A DNA stretch of 64,000 nt. Origin: Novosphingobium sp. (lineage in GTDB: Bacteria > Pseudomonadota > Alphaproteobacteria > Sphingomonadales > Sphingomonadaceae). A model generated the notes under the pieces. It ran no database searches. It worked only from the letters and a program-made list of their open reading frames with translations, and was not told the DNA's origin. A program made the translations under genes and the position numbers. Below are positions 25,391 through 33,833 of the stretch, one piece after another. The first letter of the stretch is position 1, and each line of letters opens with the position of its first letter. The stretch is from positions 62,001-126,000 of the forward strand of contig JADJYM010000011.1 in assembly GCA_016719755.1 (NCBI GenBank). Direction: 5' to 3'.

Positions 25391-26524
25391 TCAACCGCTG
25401 GCGCCGGGATCGCGGCGTCCATCGGCGTCAAAACGCAGTTCCAGCGGCACCTCGATCACGGGAGCGGGCCGCGCCTCGCCGCGTTTCAACGACAGGACGA
25501 AGGCCAGGACCGAGGCGATTGCGGAGTAGAGCTCCTCGCGGATCGTCTGGTTCTCGCGCGTGGTGAAGTAGACCGAGCGGGCGAGCGGCGGATACTCCAG
25601 CACCGGCACACCCAGTTCGGCGGCCAGTTCGCGCATGGCCATGGCCTTCTCGCCGCGCCCCTTGGCCAGCACCAGCGGAGCGGCGGCGCGGTCCGGATCA
25701 TAGGTCATGGCCACGGCGAAGCGGTGCGGGTTGGTAAGCACGAACTGCGCCTCGCGCATCGCCTTGGCCACCGCGCCGCTGGCGTACTGGCGCTGGCGTT
25801 GGCGCTGCGCGGCCTTGCGTTCGGGCGATCCTTCGCTTTCCTTGTGCTCGTCGCGCAGTTCCTGCTGGCTCATGCGCAGGCGCATGAAGCGGCGCAGCCA
25901 CTGCACCGGCCAGTCGATCAGGGCGATGACGACCAGGCCCGCCGTCAGGACGAACAGCAGACCGGTCAGCGCGTTCCAGGCGTGGCCCAGCTGGTCGTAG
26001 AGCGATGCGCCCCGGCCAAGTCCAAGCAATGCGGCCAAGTGGCTTTTCCCCCAGGACCAGGCCAGCGCGCCCAGCAGGCCGACCTTGGCGATGCCCTTGC
26101 CCACCTCGATCCACCCCTGCGCGCCAAACATCCGCTTGAGTCCTGACAGCGGGTTCAGGCGTGAGCCCTTGGGGGCCAGATTGGCGCCGATCCAGCGCCC
26201 GTCGGCCGGGCCAAGCTGGACCGCGATCACCGCGATCATCACCACCACGGCCAGCAGCAGCACGGGCGGCAGAACTGTCCAGACAAGCCGCAGCAGCACG
26301 GCACCGGGCGCGAAATCCTCCAGCGCGGGGCGGTCCCACGTCAGCCCCGCGCGCGCACCTTTTGCCATGCCCTCCATCAGCCAGGGGCCCGCGAATTTCA
26401 GCCAGGCGGCCCCGGCCAGCATGGCGGCGGCGGTTGCCAGCTCGCGGCTGCGCAGCACGTCGCCTTTCAGCGCGGCGTCGTGCTTGCGCTTCTCGGTCGG
26501 AGCAAAGGTCTTCTCGCCGCTCAT
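25391..26524 (-). CDS. flhB: Flagellar export switch protein FlhB (atypical NPHR motif)
   Basis: A 377-residue FlhB: four N-terminal membrane segments, then the cytoplasmic domain that controls substrate switching. The linker ELRDEHKESEGSPERKA is typical. The autocleavage site, normally NPTH, reads N265-P-H-R268 (VLTNPHRFAVAMTYD). The scissile Asn-Pro is kept but the following Thr-His is lost. FlhB normally cleaves itself there to switch from rod/hook to filament export. The ATG overlaps the fliR stop (ATGA at 26521-26524). Confidence 0.93.
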   Translation of the reverse strand: MSGEKTFAPTEKRKHDAALKGDVLRSRELATAAAMLAGAAWLKFAGPWLMEGMAKGARAGLTWDRPALEDFAPGAVLLRLVWTVLPPVLLLAVVVMIAVIAVQLGPADGRWIGANLAPKGSRLNPLSGLKRMFGAQGWIEVGKGIAKVGLLGALAWSWGKSHLAALLGLGRGASLYDQLGHAWNALTGLLFVLTAGLVVIALIDWPVQWLRRFMRLRMSQQELRDEHKESEGSPERKAAQRQRQRQYASGAVAKAMREAQFVLTNPHRFAVAMTYDPDRAAAPLVLAKGRGEKAMAMRELAAELGVPVLEYPPLARSVYFTTRENQTIREELYSAIASVLAFVLSLKRGEARPAPVIEVPLELRFDADGRRDPGASG

Positions 26525-27303
26525 CGCGCGATGATCTCTCCGGCATGGGTGACAGCTTCGGCGGAAAGGTCGGCCATCTGTTCAGCGGCGAGCGGCGCAG
26601 CAACGATCAGCGCGGCGATGCCCGCCAGCACGCCCGCCGGCAGGCCCAGCGCGAACAGGTTGAGCGATGGCGCGGAGCGGCTCAGCACTCCGGAGACGAA
26701 CTGCACCACCAGCAGCACCAGCGTGACCGGCAGGGCGATGGCAATCGCGGCGACGAACATCTGCGTGGCGAACGAGGCAATCAGCTCAAGCCGCTCGGGC
26801 GAGAGCCACGCTGCGCCAGGCGGAAAGGTTTCATAGCTTTCGAAAACCAGCCGCAGCCAGGTGAGGTGCGCGCCAAGGCCCAGGAATACCACGGTCAGCA
26901 GCACGGTGAAATACTGCCCCAGCGCGGGCGAATGGGCCCCGCTGATCGGATCGGCGGCCGAGGCAATGCTCATGCCCATCGCGCCGCCGATCTGCTCTGC
27001 CGCAATGACCGGCGCGGCGAAGCTGAGTTGCAGCACGAAGCCCAGCGCCAGGCCGATCAGCACTTCGCCCGCCACGGCCAGCAGCCCGGCCAGCGAGAGC
27101 AGGTTGGGCGGCACCGCAACCGGTATCCACGCGCAGACCAGCACGGACAGGGCCCCGCTGATCGCCACGCGAAGCTGCACCGGCACCGCCGCCGCGCCAA
27201 AAAACGGTGCGGCCAGCAGCGCGGCGCCGATCCGGGTCATCACGAAGACCAGCTTCCACAGCTCGGCCTCGACCGCGCCGAACCCGAAGGTCAGCTGCAT
27301 CAT
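26521..27303 (-). CDS. fliR: Flagellar export membrane protein FliR
   Basis: A 260-residue integral membrane protein of the type III export gate. Family-like regions are LVFVMTRIGAALLAAPFFG at the N-terminus, LIGLALGFVLQLSFAAPVIAAEQIGGAMGMSIA in the middle, and LPVTLVLLVVQFVSGVLSRSAPSLNLFALGLP. FliR joins FliP and FliQ in the gate. The start MMQLTF at 27303 overlaps the fliQ stop (ATGA); flhB overlaps its own stop. Confidence 0.94.
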   Translation of the reverse strand: MMQLTFGFGAVEAELWKLVFVMTRIGAALLAAPFFGAAAVPVQLRVAISGALSVLVCAWIPVAVPPNLLSLAGLLAVAGEVLIGLALGFVLQLSFAAPVIAAEQIGGAMGMSIASAADPISGAHSPALGQYFTVLLTVVFLGLGAHLTWLRLVFESYETFPPGAAWLSPERLELIASFATQMFVAAIAIALPVTLVLLVVQFVSGVLSRSAPSLNLFALGLPAGVLAGIAALIVAAPLAAEQMADLSAEAVTHAGEIIAR

Positions 27304-27572
27304 CGGCCCGTCGCCGCGATCTGGGCGAAAACTTCCTGGGTGAAATCGCCCACCAGCCCCAGCATCGATGCGCCCAGCACCACCAGCACCAGCGCGGTGA
27401 CGGCCAGCTTGGGGACGAAGGTCAGGGTTTGCTCGTTCACCGAGGTCGCGGCCTGGATCACGCCAACCACCAGGCCCACGGCAAGGCTGGCCAGCAGCAC
27501 CGGCGCGGCAACCAGCGCGGTGACCCACAGCATCCGGTCGGCAAGGGAGAGGAGGGAGGCGGTATCATCCAT
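27300..27572 (-). CDS. fliQ: Flagellar export membrane protein FliQ
   Basis: A 90-residue protein with two membrane hairpin helices (ALVAAPVLLASLAVGLVVGVIQAATSVNEQTLTFVPKL). The QAATSVNEQTLTFVPK loop is the FliQ/SctS signature. It belongs to the FliPQR export gate. An inverted-repeat element lies in the gap before fliP. Confidence 0.94.
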   Translation of the reverse strand: MDDTASLLSLADRMLWVTALVAAPVLLASLAVGLVVGVIQAATSVNEQTLTFVPKLAVTALVLVVLGASMLGLVGDFTQEVFAQIAATGR

Positions 27573-27589
27573 GCTTTTTCATCCAAGGT

Positions 27590-27657
27590 CCGTTCGTGTC
27601 GAGCGCAGTCTGTTCTCGGTGGCGTCGGCGTGTCTCGACTGCGCTCGACACGAACGG
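27590..27657. repeat. Long inverted repeat between fliP and fliQ
   Basis: Two perfect 21-bp arms (27590-27610 and 27637-27657, core TTCGTGTCGAGCGCAGTC) flank a 26-nt spacer. Elements with the core GTGTCGAG...CTCGACAC are, as I recall, dispersed in sphingomonad intergenic regions. It lies in the only sizeable gap of the export-gate genes and could form a strong RNA hairpin that attenuates or stabilises the operon mRNA. Confidence 0.85.
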
Positions 27658-27676
27658 GAAGGTCCGCGTATCCCGG

Positions 27677-28432
27677 CTAGCCAAAACTCGCGGCCAGGCT
27701 GCCCATCAGCAGCGCCCAGCCATCGACCAGCACGAACAGCAGCAGCTTGAACGGCAGCGAGACGATGGTCGGGCTCATCATCATCATGCCCAGGCTCATC
27801 AGCACGGAGGCGACGACGAGGTCGATGATCAGGAATGGAAGGAACAGCATGAAGCCGATCTGGAATGCGGTCTTGAGTTCGCTGGTGACGAAGGCGGGGA
27901 GCAGGATCGAGAACGGCACGTCGGCAGCGCGCTCGAACTTGGGGGCCTTGGCCATGTCGGCGAACATGGCGAGGTCCTTCTCGCGGGTCTGGCGGATCAT
28001 GAAGGCGTGGAATTCGCCGCCGGCATTGGCGATGGCCTGCTGCGCATTGATCGTGCCGGCCGAATAGGGGGCGATGGCGTTGGCGTTCACCTTGTCGAGC
28101 GTGGGCGCCATGATGAACAGCGAAAGGAACAGCGCAAGGCCGATCAGCACCTGGTTGGGCGGTGATTGCTGGAGCCCCAGCGCCTGGCGCAGGATCGACA
28201 GGACGACGAGAATCCGGGTGAAGCTGGTCATCATCAGCACCAGCGTCGGCAGGATCGTCAGCAGCCCCATCAGCAGCAGGATCTGCAGCGACATCGAAAG
28301 TCCGCCGCCCGGGCCGCCGTTCATGCTGGAAAAGGCCCGGTCAAGCGCGCCCGGAACCGCCGCCTGGGCATGGGCGAGGGTGGGGAGGAGCAGGACGGGG
28401 AAAGCGGCAAGGCCTGCAAACAGACGCTTCAT
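27677..28432 (-). CDS. fliP: Flagellar export membrane protein FliP
   Basis: A 251-residue protein with a cleavable signal peptide (MKRLFAGLAAFPVLLLPTLAHAQA) and four membrane segments. The signatures LLTILPTLVLMMTSFTRILVVLSILRQALG and FLIIDLVVASVLMSLGMMMM are typical FliP. It forms the core of the export gate with FliQ and FliR. The ATG overlaps the fliO stop (28429-28432). Confidence 0.95.
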   Translation of the reverse strand: MKRLFAGLAAFPVLLLPTLAHAQAAVPGALDRAFSSMNGGPGGGLSMSLQILLLMGLLTILPTLVLMMTSFTRILVVLSILRQALGLQQSPPNQVLIGLALFLSLFIMAPTLDKVNANAIAPYSAGTINAQQAIANAGGEFHAFMIRQTREKDLAMFADMAKAPKFERAADVPFSILLPAFVTSELKTAFQIGFMLFLPFLIIDLVVASVLMSLGMMMMSPTIVSLPFKLLLFVLVDGWALLMGSLAASFG

Positions 28433-28701
28433 TCGCCCGCCTCCCGCACTGGAGCTTCGGCCAGGCGGGTCAGGCCCTGGCGTGAGGCGGAGACGAGGAT
28501 TTCCCGCCCGTGAAACTCGATCACCGCCAGCTTGAGCGTGGGCGACAGCATGGTCGTCTCGACGATCCGCGCGCGGCGTGCGGTGCCTTCGGGCACACCG
28601 CCCAGCCGCGCCTGCAGTTTCTGCGCGGCCTTGATCGTGCCCCAGGCAAGGGCGGCGATCAGCGGCAGCAGGATGACCAGCTTGAGGACATACCAGACCA
28701 T
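28429..28701 (-). CDS. fliO: Flagellar assembly protein FliO
   Basis: A 90-residue single-pass protein. The membrane anchor VWYVLKLVILLPLIAALAWG is followed by a small cytoplasmic beta domain (RARIVETTMLSPTLKLAVIEFHGREILVSA), as in short FliO proteins, which assist FliP assembly. Assignment rests on this layout and on its place between fliN and fliP. It overlaps fliN by one base. Confidence 0.85.
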   Translation of the reverse strand: MVWYVLKLVILLPLIAALAWGTIKAAQKLQARLGGVPEGTARRARIVETTMLSPTLKLAVIEFHGREILVSASRQGLTRLAEAPVREAGE

Positions 28702-28967
28702 CAGGCCGCTCCCTCGCTCGGCTGGCCCGCCAGCTCGACGATCCGCAGGCCGAAGCGGCCCCCTTCGGCGACGATTTCGCCGCGCGCGATCAGCTTGCCG
28801 TTGACCATCACGTCGAGCAGTTCGTCGGTCAGCCGGTCAAGCATGACCACGCTGTCCTCGCCCAGCGCGAGCACGTCCTTGAGCTTCATGTCGGTGCGGC
28901 CGAGTTCGACCGAAAGGCGTACGTCGACTTCCCTCAGGAGATCGAAGCCGCGGGTATGGAGGGTCAT
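28701..28967 (-). CDS. fliN: Flagellar motor switch protein FliN
   Basis: An 88-residue SpoA-domain protein: DVRLSVELGRTDMKLKDVLALGEDSVVMLDRLTDELLDVMVNGKLIARGEIV with the FGLRIVEL end. It forms the lower C-ring with FliM. It is short, essentially only the SpoA domain. It sits between fliM (14 bp upstream) and fliO. Confidence 0.94.
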   Translation of the reverse strand: MTLHTRGFDLLREVDVRLSVELGRTDMKLKDVLALGEDSVVMLDRLTDELLDVMVNGKLIARGEIVAEGGRFGLRIVELAGQPSEGAA

Positions 28968-28981
28968 GAGTTCAGGTTCCT

Positions 28982-29872
28982 TCAGGCAAGGCGGGTAAGC
29001 TTGACGGCAACGCGGTCATCCTGCGCGCCGACGGTGCCATGGGCGATGACCGTGCCCCCGGCATGGAGCGGCACGGCGCGGGCCACCGCGACCGGCAGGA
29101 CCATGCCGGGCTCAAGCGCGGATACGGTGGCCAGCGGCACCTTCATGTCGACCAGCAGCGCGCGAAGCGGCAGCGGCATATCGGCAAAGGGCGCGGCGGC
29201 GGGATCGGCGGCGTGCGGGGGGCGGGGACGGGAGGGCGCGCGCGCGCCATCGCCAAGCAGCGCGGGCAGCGCGGCCAGCGGCACGGCGATCACCAGCTTC
29301 CACGGCGCGCGCAGGCCTTCCAGAACCTCGATGGTCTGGATTGCCAGCGGCGTGCCGGGGGCGAAGGGGGCGAGATCGGCCAGGGTGCCAGCGCGGCGCA
29401 GCGCGGTGGGCGCATGGCTGCATTCCAGCACGGCGGCAAGCCGGGCGGCAACCAGGGTTTCCAGCCGGGCAATCATCAGCTCGGCGGAAAGCGGGAAGGC
29501 GACCGGCAGCATTTCGGGCGCGTCGCCCTTGCCCCCGAAAGCGCGGTCGACCATCCGCAGCACCGCCCCGGCATCGAGCGAGGCGAGCAGCGGCGTGCCC
29601 TGCGGGCCAAGACCCAGCAGGCTGTTCGCGGCGAGCGGCGCGATCAGCGCGGCCAGATCATCAGCTGTCCCGCGCGCGGCTGGCAGCGCGCGCATTTCGG
29701 GGGCCTCGCCGCCGATCAGCGGGGCAAGCGCGGCCGCCAGCAACCGGGCCAGCTGTTCCCCCGCGCGGGTCAGCGCGGGCAGCATCTCGTCCGGAGCAGG
29801 GCCGCGGCGGACAAGTTCGGCGCAGTGCTGCGCCGCTGCCCGCTCTGCAACGAAGGCGCGGACCGGTTTCAC
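28982..29872 (-). CDS. fliM: FliM-like flagellar motor switch protein lacking the CheY-binding N-terminus
   Basis: A 296-residue protein starting with GTG at 29872, overlapping the fliL stop (GTGA). A FliM-like middle domain (LDAGAVLRMVDRAFGGKGD, FPLSAELMIARLETLVAARL) is followed by a C-terminal SpoA domain (PLRALLVDMKVPLATVSALEPG). The usual FliM N-terminal peptide with EIDALL, which binds CheY-P, is absent: the protein begins VKPVRAFVAERAAAQ. It should still build the C-ring between FliG and FliN. How it receives chemotaxis signals, if at all, is open. Confidence 0.85.
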   Translation of the reverse strand: MKPVRAFVAERAAAQHCAELVRRGPAPDEMLPALTRAGEQLARLLAAALAPLIGGEAPEMRALPAARGTADDLAALIAPLAANSLLGLGPQGTPLLASLDAGAVLRMVDRAFGGKGDAPEMLPVAFPLSAELMIARLETLVAARLAAVLECSHAPTALRRAGTLADLAPFAPGTPLAIQTIEVLEGLRAPWKLVIAVPLAALPALLGDGARAPSRPRPPHAADPAAAPFADMPLPLRALLVDMKVPLATVSALEPGMVLPVAVARAVPLHAGGTVIAHGTVGAQDDRVAVKLTRLA

Positions 29873-30459
29873 TGGACGAGGAACGACTTGAAATAGACCG
29901 CATCGACGCCGCCAAAGCCTTCGGTCTGGGTCAGCACCTTGTTGATCGCTGCGGTCAGGCGCTTTTGCAGGCGTTCCTTGCCCTCGGGAGTGAAGGCGTC
30001 CTCTTCGGGGGTGTCGGCCAGCACCACCAGAATCTCGCTGCGGATCGCCAGTTCGTGCTTTTTCACCCACATCAGCACGCGGCCATCGCGGCGGGTGGAG
30101 CAGGCGATGCTGATCTGCACCAGCGCGCTGGAGTTCTTGAGGTTCGAGGTGAAGTCGTCCGCGAAGTTGTAATAGCTGGTGCGGTATTCGCTGCCGCCCT
30201 CGCCATCGACATCGCCGCCCGGCGCTTCGCCCTCCTTGCCTTCCGACTTGGGGGCATAGGGGTCTTCCTCGCCCTTGCGGACCAGCTTGGGGGTGTTGTC
30301 TTCCTTCGCGTGTTCCTTGCCGCCGCCGACCATGCCCGACTGGACCAGCGCGAAAGTGCCGCCGCCCCCGGCGGCGACCAGCACCGCGCCCAGCACGGCC
30401 TTGATCAGCAGGCCCTTGCCTTTGGCGGGTCTGGCTTCCTTGTCCTTCTTGTCACTCAT
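29869..30459 (-). CDS. fliL: Flagellar basal body-associated protein FliL
   Basis: A 196-residue single-pass inner-membrane protein. A short basic cytoplasmic start (MSDKKDKEARPAKGKG) is followed by the membrane segment LLIKAVLGAVLVAAGGGGTFALV. An acidic linker leads to a C-terminal FliL domain (ALVQISIACSTRRDGRVLMWVKKHELAIRSEILVVLADTPEE...AINKVLTQTEGFGGVDAVYFKSFLVQ). FliL surrounds the stator units and supports torque. Coupled to fliM. Confidence 0.92.
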   Translation of the reverse strand: MSDKKDKEARPAKGKGLLIKAVLGAVLVAAGGGGTFALVQSGMVGGGKEHAKEDNTPKLVRKGEEDPYAPKSEGKEGEAPGGDVDGEGGSEYRTSYYNFADDFTSNLKNSSALVQISIACSTRRDGRVLMWVKKHELAIRSEILVVLADTPEEDAFTPEGKERLQKRLTAAINKVLTQTEGFGGVDAVYFKSFLVQ

Positions 30460-30490
30460 TGTTGATTACCCCCGATAGATTGCTGGAAAA

Positions 30491-32053
30491 TCACGCGAAA
30501 ATTCCCTGCTGGCTGCTCTCTCCGGTGCTTCGCCGGTCGGTACGCGGCGCCGTGAAGGCGTTGCGGCCGGATTCGCGTTCGCTTTGCCCGCCCGCATTGC
30601 CGCCGCGCGAACCCGCGCCGCCGCCCGGACCGGAACCATGCGCTTCCGCCTGGGCGCGGGGCTGGCCTTCGCTGCCCTGCCGCGTTCCGGCATCGGCTGG
30701 TGGCGCGCTCGGCGCGAGTGGCAGCGCGGCGCTGGCGGCGCGGGCGAAGGCCGGGTCGGTGCTGGCGATCGAGACGCTGAGGCCGCGTTCGTCCTGCCGG
30801 AAATCCAGCCGCACCTGGCCGAATTCGGCATGGGGCAGCGCCATGGTGACGCGGGTCTGATCGCCGCGCATCGTCTCGCGCGCGGCCACCAGCCGGTCGA
30901 GCAGGGCGGTGAAGTCGCGCGGTTCGACCGGGGGCGCTGCCGGAGCCGTGACCGGGGTCTGCGGCTGCTGGACTTCGGCCACGGTCAGCGGCGCGGGGGC
31001 CGCCATATCGGGCAGCGGCGCATCGATCCGGGCCAGCGGCTGGCGCGGCTGGACGTCTGGCGCGGCTTCGGCGCGCTGCCGGGCGGTATCCGGCAAGGCC
31101 GGATTGGCCGCAAGCACAGCCGGAGCGGGACGCGGGCCACCGGGGGCGAGCGCGGCAGGCTCGGTGAGCGGTGCTGTCTCGATCGTGATCCGCACGGCGG
31201 CGCGCGGCGCGGCAGGTGCCGGTGCGGCGGTGCCTGCCAAGGCGGGCATCACGGCATCCTGCTGAACGGGCATGGCCTCCGTCTGGGTACGGGTCTGCGC
31301 AATCGGCGCGGCATGAGCCGTTACTGGCGCGGGCGGCGGTGCCGCTCCGTCGGCAGGCGAAGGCTGGGTTGCGGAATGGACCGGCACTGGCAGGCTGACG
31401 GCCAGAAACTGCGGTGCGGGCAGGGGCAGGGCTTCGGACGGCGCGGCGGGAGGGGCTTTGTCCGGCTCGCCATGACTGGTTGGCTCGGGCGTCCCGTCCG
31501 GGGTGGCAGGCACCCTGCGCGGGGAAACGGAGGGCAGGCGCGCTGCGATGGGCGCAGCTGCGGGGGGCGCCGCGGCAGCGGGCAGCGGCTCCGGAGCGGG
31601 CACGGCTTCGGCTTCAGTCGCGGCGGCAACCACCCGGGCGGACGGAATCGGCAGACTGGCGGCGGCAGCGACAGCGGGCGCGGGCACTGCGGGGGGCGCC
31701 GCTGGCTGAGGCATGGCCGCGCCGACCTGCGCGACCGGCAGGCCGGCGGGTGGGACATCCGGCCCGGCACGCGGCCCGGCAACCGGCCCGGTAAGCGGCA
31801 ATGCAACCGGCAAGATTTTGCCGGTGGGCGGCAAGGGCTTTGCCGGTGCGGCAATTGCCAGTGCTGCGCCCGGCAGGGGGGCGGCGGCTGCGGGGATCGC
31901 GCGGGGATCGGCCGCAACGGCGGGCGCCGTTCCCAGATCCGCCAGCAAAGCCCCGAAATCCGGGCCCGTCGCCCCTGCCTGCCCGTTCGCGGTCACCGTC
32001 TCGGCGGTGCCCGGAAGCAGCGAAAGCAGGGATGGGGCGGACATCGGGTTCAT
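30491..32053 (-). CDS. fliK: Flagellar hook-length control protein FliK
   Basis: A 520-residue protein with a very long, low-complexity Ala/Pro-rich N-terminal region, as expected for the molecular ruler. A C-terminal domain (LLDRLVAARETMRGDQTRVTMALPHAEFGQVRLDF) matches the Flg_hook substrate-switch domain. FliK measures the hook and triggers FlhB to change export specificity. An imperfect sigma-54 site lies about 37 bp upstream. A second in-frame ATG at 32044 is possible. The long plus-strand frame over it is a composition artefact. Confidence 0.87.
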   Translation of the reverse strand: MNPMSAPSLLSLLPGTAETVTANGQAGATGPDFGALLADLGTAPAVAADPRAIPAAAAPLPGAALAIAAPAKPLPPTGKILPVALPLTGPVAGPRAGPDVPPAGLPVAQVGAAMPQPAAPPAVPAPAVAAAASLPIPSARVVAAATEAEAVPAPEPLPAAAAPPAAAPIAARLPSVSPRRVPATPDGTPEPTSHGEPDKAPPAAPSEALPLPAPQFLAVSLPVPVHSATQPSPADGAAPPPAPVTAHAAPIAQTRTQTEAMPVQQDAVMPALAGTAAPAPAAPRAAVRITIETAPLTEPAALAPGGPRPAPAVLAANPALPDTARQRAEAAPDVQPRQPLARIDAPLPDMAAPAPLTVAEVQQPQTPVTAPAAPPVEPRDFTALLDRLVAARETMRGDQTRVTMALPHAEFGQVRLDFRQDERGLSVSIASTDPAFARAASAALPLAPSAPPADAGTRQGSEGQPRAQAEAHGSGPGGGAGSRGGNAGGQSERESGRNAFTAPRTDRRSTGESSQQGIFA

Positions 32054-32086
32054 GGGCAGGGTCCTGTGGCAAGGGTTCGCCGTTAA

Positions 32087-32512
32087 CTATTCAAGACCCG
32101 TGCCAACTGCCCTTCGCGCACCCAGAACCTGTTGCTGGCGGCGCTGGGCAAGGCTGCGCGCCTCGGCCCCGGCGCGGTCCTCCACGGCGGAGCGGGCACG
32201 CTCGGCGGCGGCGAGGGCCTGCTGCTTGCGGTCGGCAAGCGAGCGGGCGCGGTTCGCATCGCTGGACGTGGCCCGGGAAATGTCGCGCAGGCCGGATGCG
32301 AAGCTGTCCATCTGGCGCAGATCGTGGGCCAGCGCCGGTCCGGCCTGAGCACGGTAGGCATCGGCCATGCGGGCGGTGCGCTCGGCCAGCGCGGTCAGCT
32401 GGGCGAGCGTGCCTTCGGCCTCCGCAGCTTCACGCGCGGCGGTCTGTCTGGCGATGGCGCGGACCTTTTCCAGCCGCTGAAGGCGGCGCAGCCGCGCGGT
32501 GTCAGCGGCCAT
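32087..32512 (-). CDS. fliJ: Flagellar export chaperone FliJ
   Basis: A 141-residue, strongly charged coiled-coil protein (RLRRLQRLEKVRAIARQTAAREAAEAEGTLAQL...ERARSAVEDRAGAEARSLAQRRQQQ). Position after fliI with an 11-bp overlap and the antiparallel coiled-coil layout fit FliJ, which links the FliI ATPase ring to FlhA and escorts chaperones. Sequence alone would be too generic. Confidence 0.85.
   Translation of the reverse strand: MAADTARLRRLQRLEKVRAIARQTAAREAAEAEGTLAQLTALAERTARMADAYRAQAGPALAHDLRQMDSFASGLRDISRATSSDANRARSLADRKQQALAAAERARSAVEDRAGAEARSLAQRRQQQVLGARRAVGTGLE
32090..32105 (-). promoter_or_regulatory. Imperfect sigma-54 promoter upstream of fliK
   Basis: TGGCACGGGTCTTGAA on the minus strand has a perfect -24 half and the right spacing, but the -12 reads TTGAA rather than TTGCW. 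It overlaps the end of fliJ and would serve fliK to flhB. Confidence 0.4.
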
Positions 32513-33833
32513 GAGCCATCAGCGCGGCAAGCGCCGCCACGCTTTGTTTCAGCGGCACAGCAGAGCGCGCCGGCTGGCACAGGAACCGGGTGAGATCATC
32601 ATGCATGGCAATCGCGCGGTCGAGCACCGTATCGGCGCCGGGGCGGTAGGCCCCCATCAGAACAAGGTCGCGGTTTGCCTCGTAACTGGCGACAAGGGAA
32701 CGAAATTCCCTTGCAAGCGCGTTGTGTTCCGCGCCCACGACATCGGCCATCACACGGCTCAGCGAAGCGGCGATATCGATTGCCGGATACTGCCCGCGCT
32801 GGGCGAGATCGCGGCTGAGCACCACGTGCCCGTCAAGGATCGAGCGGGCTGTATCGACCACCGGATCGTCCTGGTTGTCGCCGTCCGCCAGCACGGTGTA
32901 GATGCCCGTGATCGACCCGCCGCTTGCCGCCGAATTGCCTGCGCGCTCGACCAGCTTGGTAATCGTGGCGAGCGAGGAGGGCGGATAGCCGCGCGCCGCG
33001 CCCGGTTCGCCCAGCAGCAGCGCGATTTCGCGCGCGGCGTGGGCCACGCGGGTCAGGCTGTCCATGATCAGCAGCACCTGCCGCCCTTCGGCGCGGAACC
33101 GTTCGGCCAGGCTGGTCGCCAGCATCGCCCCGCGCAGGCGCAGGTTGGGGGCATGGTCGGCAGGCACCGCGACCACGGCGGTATGAGCGCGCTTCGATCC
33201 GGCCATGTGCCGCTCGACAAAGTCCGAAACCTCGCGCGCGCGCTCGCCGATCAGGCCGACGACGACCACTTCGGCCTCGGCTCCGGTGGCGATCATGTCG
33301 AGCAGGACCGACTTGCCGACGCCCGATCCCGCCATGATCCCGATCCGCTGGCCGACCCCGAACGTCGTCAGGGCATTGAGCGCGCGCACGCCCACGTCGA
33401 ACGGCGCGCGCACCGGGCTGCGATCGAGCGCGCCGGTGCGCAAGCCACCCGCTGGCCAGGACTGGCGCGAGTGGATCGGTCCCAGTCCATCGATCGGAAA
33501 GCCTTCGCCATCCACCGCACGGCCCAGGAACGGGTCACCCACGGGCAGCATTCCGGGCCGTCCCTCAAGCCGCACCCGCGCGCCGGGGCGCAGCATCACC
33601 GTATCTCCCAGCAGCATCATCAGCGTGCGGCCATTGCGAAAGCCGATGACTTCGGCGGTCAGCGGCGCCTCGCGGCCATGGGCGACCTTGCCCAGCGCGC
33701 CGACCGGCGCGGACAGGCCGGACACTTCCAGCAGGCCGCCATCGCAGGCGGTCAGCAGGCCATAGCGGCCAGGGGACAGGTCGATGTCCGCTTGCGCCAG
33801 ATCGTCGAGCAGGGGGGCCAGCAGGTTCAGCAT
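32502..33833 (-). CDS. fliI: Flagellum-specific ATPase FliI
   Basis: A 443-residue F1-beta-like ATPase. Walker A GSGVGKSV is at about 169-176, Walker B is VLLIMDSLTRVAHAARE, and the GSITGIYTVLADGDNQDDPVVD loop matches FliI/YscN. It energises substrate and chaperone release in flagellar export. It overlaps fliH upstream and fliJ downstream. Confidence 0.95.
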   Translation of the reverse strand: MLNLLAPLLDDLAQADIDLSPGRYGLLTACDGGLLEVSGLSAPVGALGKVAHGREAPLTAEVIGFRNGRTLMMLLGDTVMLRPGARVRLEGRPGMLPVGDPFLGRAVDGEGFPIDGLGPIHSRQSWPAGGLRTGALDRSPVRAPFDVGVRALNALTTFGVGQRIGIMAGSGVGKSVLLDMIATGAEAEVVVVGLIGERAREVSDFVERHMAGSKRAHTAVVAVPADHAPNLRLRGAMLATSLAERFRAEGRQVLLIMDSLTRVAHAAREIALLLGEPGAARGYPPSSLATITKLVERAGNSAASGGSITGIYTVLADGDNQDDPVVDTARSILDGHVVLSRDLAQRGQYPAIDIAASLSRVMADVVGAEHNALAREFRSLVASYEANRDLVLMGAYRPGADTVLDRAIAMHDDLTRFLCQPARSAVPLKQSVAALAALMAHGR

